The translations under genes were made by a program, and so were the position numbers. Under the pieces are notes generated by a model that was not told the DNA's origin, made no database searches, and worked only from the letters and a program-made list of their open reading frames with translations. This document shows, one piece after another, positions 62,758 through 64,000 of a stretch of 64,000 nt of DNA. Source of the stretch: Paenibacillus solani (GTDB lineage: Bacteria; Bacillota; Bacilli; Paenibacillales; Paenibacillaceae). Numbering within the stretch: the first letter of the stretch is position 1; the number at the start of each line of letters is the position of its first letter. The stretch lies in contig NZ_LIUT01000001.1 of the NCBI RefSeq assembly GCF_001277345.1, positions 3,107,045 through 3,171,044 on the forward strand. Direction: 5' to 3'.

Positions 62758-63894
62758 TTATACCTCCTTATTCACTTTATATTGGCGTCCCAGCTGGTCA
62801 GCAGCCATAATGGCCGACGCTACTGCTTCTTCCGTAATCGGGAATGGCATCGAATGAATGGATTCCTCTGCGATGCATGCCTTCTTGGCAACCTCAAGCA
62901 GTTCCTCGTAGGTCACATGCTCAACTCCGATATCCGCCAGGCATACAGGAAGACCGATCGACAGACAGAAGTCCAGCACTTCCTTCATTTCTTCACGGTC
63001 CGCATTCTCAACCATTAATTGAGCAATCGTACTGAAGGCTACTTTCTCGCCATGATAATAATGATGTGTTCCTTCCAACGCAGTCAAGCCGTTGTGAATA
63101 GCGTGAATCGCCGCCAAACCGCCGCTCTCGAAGCCTAGTCCGGATAATAGAATATTCGTCTCAATGATATCCTCCAACGCAGGGGTCACGATATTTTGAT
63201 CGCAGGCCAGCTTCGCTTTATATCCATTCTTAAGCAGTGTTTCATAGCACAGTTTGGCAATTCCGAGGGCTGTGACGGTCCCTTTTGCCTCGCCGCACAC
63301 CCCTTCGCGAACACCACATGGCAGACCAGCATTGACATTCGAATACGAATTGGCGGTTGCTCTTGCTTCAAAGTAGGTAGAGAGCGCATCCCCCATTCCA
63401 GCTACGAGAAAACGAGTCGGCGCTTTAGCAATCACCGTCGTGTCAATCATGACTACGCTCGGACTTTGCTTAAAATACGCATAATCATCGAATTCCCCTT
63501 CCGGAGTATAAAGTACTGCCGAGTGGCTAGTCGGTGCATCGGTTGCCGCAATCGTCGGTACGATGATCAGCGCCTCACCTTCAGCGACGCATTTTGCCGT
63601 ATCAATTGCTTTGCCCCCACCGAGACCAATCGTGCAGGCACATTGATGCTCTTTGGCCAAGGCTTGTAATCTGGCAACTTCCTGACGAGAGCATTCACCA
63701 TGGAAGCCGCTTTCTACAAGCGTTATATTAAACTTCTGTTTCGTTGACTCCAGCTTGTCTTTCACCCGGGCTACATCATCGGGATGAGCAATCAGCAGGG
63801 CGGAATCACCAAATGTTTTAACAAAATAGCCTAAATTATATAATTCATTTTCACCTTGCACGTATTTCGTCGGGCTAATAAACGCTCTTCTCAT
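62758..63894 (-). CDS. gldA: Glycerol dehydrogenase (iron-type alcohol dehydrogenase fold)
   Basis: A 378-residue NAD-dependent enzyme that oxidises glycerol to dihydroxyacetone. Landmarks are TIGLGGGKAIDTAK for NAD, VPTIAATDAPTSHSAV, and the metal ligands in GMGDALSTYFE (Asp) and HAIHNGLTALEGTHHYYHG (two His). The ATG at 63894 (second Met) is best spaced to AGGAGGA; 63900 is the alternative. It forms a catabolic operon with the kinase gene. Confidence 0.93.
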   Translation of the reverse strand: MRRAFISPTKYVQGENELYNLGYFVKTFGDSALLIAHPDDVARVKDKLESTKQKFNITLVESGFHGECSRQEVARLQALAKEHQCACTIGLGGGKAIDTAKCVAEGEALIIVPTIAATDAPTSHSAVLYTPEGEFDDYAYFKQSPSVVMIDTTVIAKAPTRFLVAGMGDALSTYFEARATANSYSNVNAGLPCGVREGVCGEAKGTVTALGIAKLCYETLLKNGYKAKLACDQNIVTPALEDIIETNILLSGLGFESGGLAAIHAIHNGLTALEGTHHYYHGEKVAFSTIAQLMVENADREEMKEVLDFCLSIGLPVCLADIGVEHVTYEELLEVAKKACIAEESIHSMPFPITEEAVASAIMAADQLGRQYKVNKEV

Positions 63895-63973
63895 GTTCAT
63901 TCCTCCTGGGCTTCATATTATATCTATCATTATAGGTTACAAATATGCGGGAAGCATGAAACAATAAGGTTAG

Positions 63974-63988
63974 ATTAAAGCGTTTTCT
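63974..63988. promoter_or_regulatory. Probable cre box upstream of the glycerol operon
   Basis: ATTAAAGCGTTTTCT matches the CcpA consensus WTGAAARCGYTTWNN at all but one position, 80 bases before the glycerol dehydrogenase start. Repression by CcpA in glucose is inferred. Confidence 0.6.
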
Positions 63989-64000
63989 TATCGTATTTTT

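Noticed and set aside
1..64000. CRISPR array, tRNA, rRNA or prophage
   Set aside because: No regularly spaced repeats, cloverleaf genes or phage structural genes were seen when reading both strands.

Overview
The window looks like a chromosomal segment of a Paenibacillus-type Gram-positive bacterium (Firmicutes, Bacillales). The reasons are strong AGGAGG ribosome binding sites with frequent GTG/TTG starts, lipoprotein signal peptides, LCP, SEDS and Spo0B-type proteins, a bacillithiol-transferase-like DinB protein, LplA/B/C-like sugar transporters with a membrane-bound AraC regulator, and CcpA (cre) boxes. No tRNA, rRNA, CRISPR array or prophage was seen. Most genes are on the minus strand.

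Layout. 1-2000: the end of an IS3-type element, a Glu/Gln-rich hypothetical protein and a small XRE regulator. 1991-7763: an envelope block made of a two-component system, an FG-GAP-type lipoprotein, a RodA/FtsW-like SEDS protein, a PAP2 phosphatase and an LCP ligase. 8101-8280: a frameshifted IS30 transposase remnant. 8337-14287: single-enzyme genes (methyltransferase, alpha/beta hydrolase, HAD phosphatase, Nudix, BstA/DinB) and small membrane proteins. 14558-19824: a plus-strand LytTR two-component system followed by a three-gene ABC exporter. 19879-23434: DinB, methyltransferase, GNAT and creatininase genes and a small orphan gene. 23592-27972: a second OmpR-type two-component system, a TolB-like lipoprotein and a stalk-domain protein. 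28119-45311: a long minus-strand run of small enzyme genes (phosphatase, GNAT, methyltransferase, APH-like kinase, Nudix, oxidoreductase, glutamate racemase, PIG-L deacetylase, DinB) with several gene fragments. 45567-59083: a visibly GC-richer glycan-utilisation locus with GH3, a clan GH-A enzyme, a GH29 fucosidase, a sugar-binding lipoprotein, an AraC-type membrane regulator and two divergent permeases. 59222-60699: a SUKH-like protein and a gene interrupted by an amber codon. 60996-63894: a dihydroxyacetone kinase and glycerol dehydrogenase operon with a cre box upstream.

How it works together. The glycan locus is a self-contained import and hydrolysis unit: the membrane regulator senses a signal, the binding protein and two permeases import oligosaccharide with a shared ATPase encoded elsewhere, and three glycosidases trim it; a cre box over the permease promoter suggests glucose repression. 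The glycerol operon oxidises glycerol to dihydroxyacetone and phosphorylates it. The 14.5-19.8 kb operon has the layout of a peptide-sensing or peptide-resistance system. The envelope block joins signal transduction to undecaprenyl-lipid handling and wall-polymer attachment. The parts between them are an accretion zone of single enzymes with many decayed gene fragments. The best leads for novelty are the SEDS/PAP2/LCP module, the LytTR-ABC operon, a methyltransferase-TPR fusion, a PIG-L protein with altered metal ligands, and genes whose ribosome binding sites sit in front of ATA or ATC codons.
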